NCBI RefSeq assembly: GCF_001625305.1
Contig: NW_017803158.1
Coordinates: forward strand, 347,688 to 411,687
DNA: 64,000 nucleotides
DNA from: Branchiostoma belcheri
Lineage: Eukaryota; Chordata; Leptocardii; Amphioxiformes; Branchiostomatidae
Reading direction: 5' to 3'
Shown here: one piece after another, positions 63,330 through 64,000 of the stretch
Numbering within the stretch: the first letter of the stretch is position 1
Layout of the letters: the number at the start of each line of letters is the position of its first letter
The notes under the pieces: model-generated
Told to the model about the DNA's origin: nothing
Database searches by the model: none
The model's input: the letters and a program-made list of their open reading frames with translations, nothing else
Position numbers and translations under genes: made by a program

Positions 63330-63364
63330 CTGGGACAACACACATCAACAAACATAACATAACA

Positions 63365-64000
63365 ATCCTCACTGCCCGAAGTTGTCACTGGTACACCCTA
63401 AGGATCGACCTCACAAGGGCACCAAGGCGAATGTTATTTACATACTCAAATGTGATGAGGAGCCCAATTGTAATAACACATACATCGGAGAGACAAGCTT
63501 AAAGTAAGGTACAAGGAACATTGCAGACCTATATAGTGCTAACGGCTACTCCTCAGCTATTTTCCACCACCTACAACACAACCAGGATCACTCTTTCAAA
63601 CTCGAATCCACGGATATCTTAGACCGCGAAAAACGCTGGTGGGAACGGGGTGTTAAAGAGGCAATATATGAAAGAATGTACAACCCCACCCTCAACAGGG
63701 AAGGGGGGCTACGGGTAGATCTCTCCGGCACTTGTTTTTGGCGCTCACAGAACAGACAACACTTAAGCTCCTGTTCTGCACAATAGGAGCATTGTGACTA
63801 ACTTGCATCATCTTGTCTTGACTGGTCTAACTTTTGTTTCTTTCTGGACTTCACTTATTTGCATATAATCAAGTTCGTGCTTATAACCCCGCATTTTCCC
63901 TCTGGTCTCTCAGTCACTGACGAAAGGATACTAGCTGATACGTCTGACCGTTTCCAAAATCATATCCAGCTGCTTGAGTGACTGCTTTTTGGCCTGGCGA
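63365..64000 (+). mobile_element. Penelope-like element 3' portion (runs off the window)
   Basis: A GIY-YIG domain is encoded: NVIYILKCDEEPNCNNTYIG, then ETS, a one-base shift, and VRYKEHCRP. Further on: ERGVKEAIYERMYNPTLNRE. The tail after 63760 has CTGACGA (63917) and CCAGCTGCTTGAGTG. It is 5'-truncated 36 bp or more above exon 1's acceptor. Confidence 0.8.

Noticed and set aside
61841-62224. 127-codon Arg-rich minus-strand ORF as a gene
   Set aside because: Overlapping long frames on both strands are explained by high GC; no motif recognised.

Overview
The window looks like intron-rich invertebrate chordate DNA, most likely amphioxus (Branchiostoma). This is inferred from very short exons (15-314 bp) in long introns packed with many families of small transposons, abundant ACATGT-type words, and protein similarity closest to chordate IQGAP. 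There is no prokaryotic signal. One assembly gap (20 N) lies at 37550-37569.

A single host gene spans almost everything: the minus-strand gene for an IQGAP-family scaffold protein. I could place 31 exons plus one probable 15-nt microexon, from 63329 down to the stop codon at 4830. All splice phases join without a break into 1357 complete codons before the stop. They cover, in order, five IQGAP internal repeats, a WW domain, four IQ motifs, the coiled region, the RasGAP-related domain (GRD) and the complete RasGAP C-terminal domain ending in the conserved YGK tail. The N-terminal calponin-homology exons and the promoter lie beyond position 64000. A 2.9-kb 3' UTR follows the stop codon, ending near an AATAAA at 1946-1941.

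Layout: 1-1880 is low-complexity and ~80-bp minisatellite DNA beyond the gene. 1915-4829 is the 3' UTR. 4830-24000 holds the C-terminal and GRD exons, with introns full of TIR elements, SINEs and LINE 3' ends. 24000-33500 holds the GRD to IQ exons and two TIR elements with TA and TTAA target duplications. 33350-44440 holds the IQ and WW exons and a 4.1-kb insertion (36426-40570) with 143-bp terminal inverted repeats and a perfect 9-bp target duplication, like Mutator elements. 45000-64000 holds the internal-repeat exons between Penelope-like element tails, palindromic elements and a 2.26-kb element with GCGGGATATCCCGC subterminal repeats.

Most notable are: (1) the Mutator-like insertion, which contains two copies of a truncated RecQ-helicase start and three exons of a BMS1-like ribosome-biogenesis GTPase gene, so it is either gene capture by an animal Mutator-like element or an assembly chimera; (2) several Penelope-like tails carrying a hammerhead-like core (CTGANGA, stem, GAAA); (3) a small TIR family with 5-bp target duplications, proved by an empty site in the window, that has absorbed a Penelope tail; and (4) repeated positioning of transposon ends within about 5-35 bp of IQGAP splice donors.
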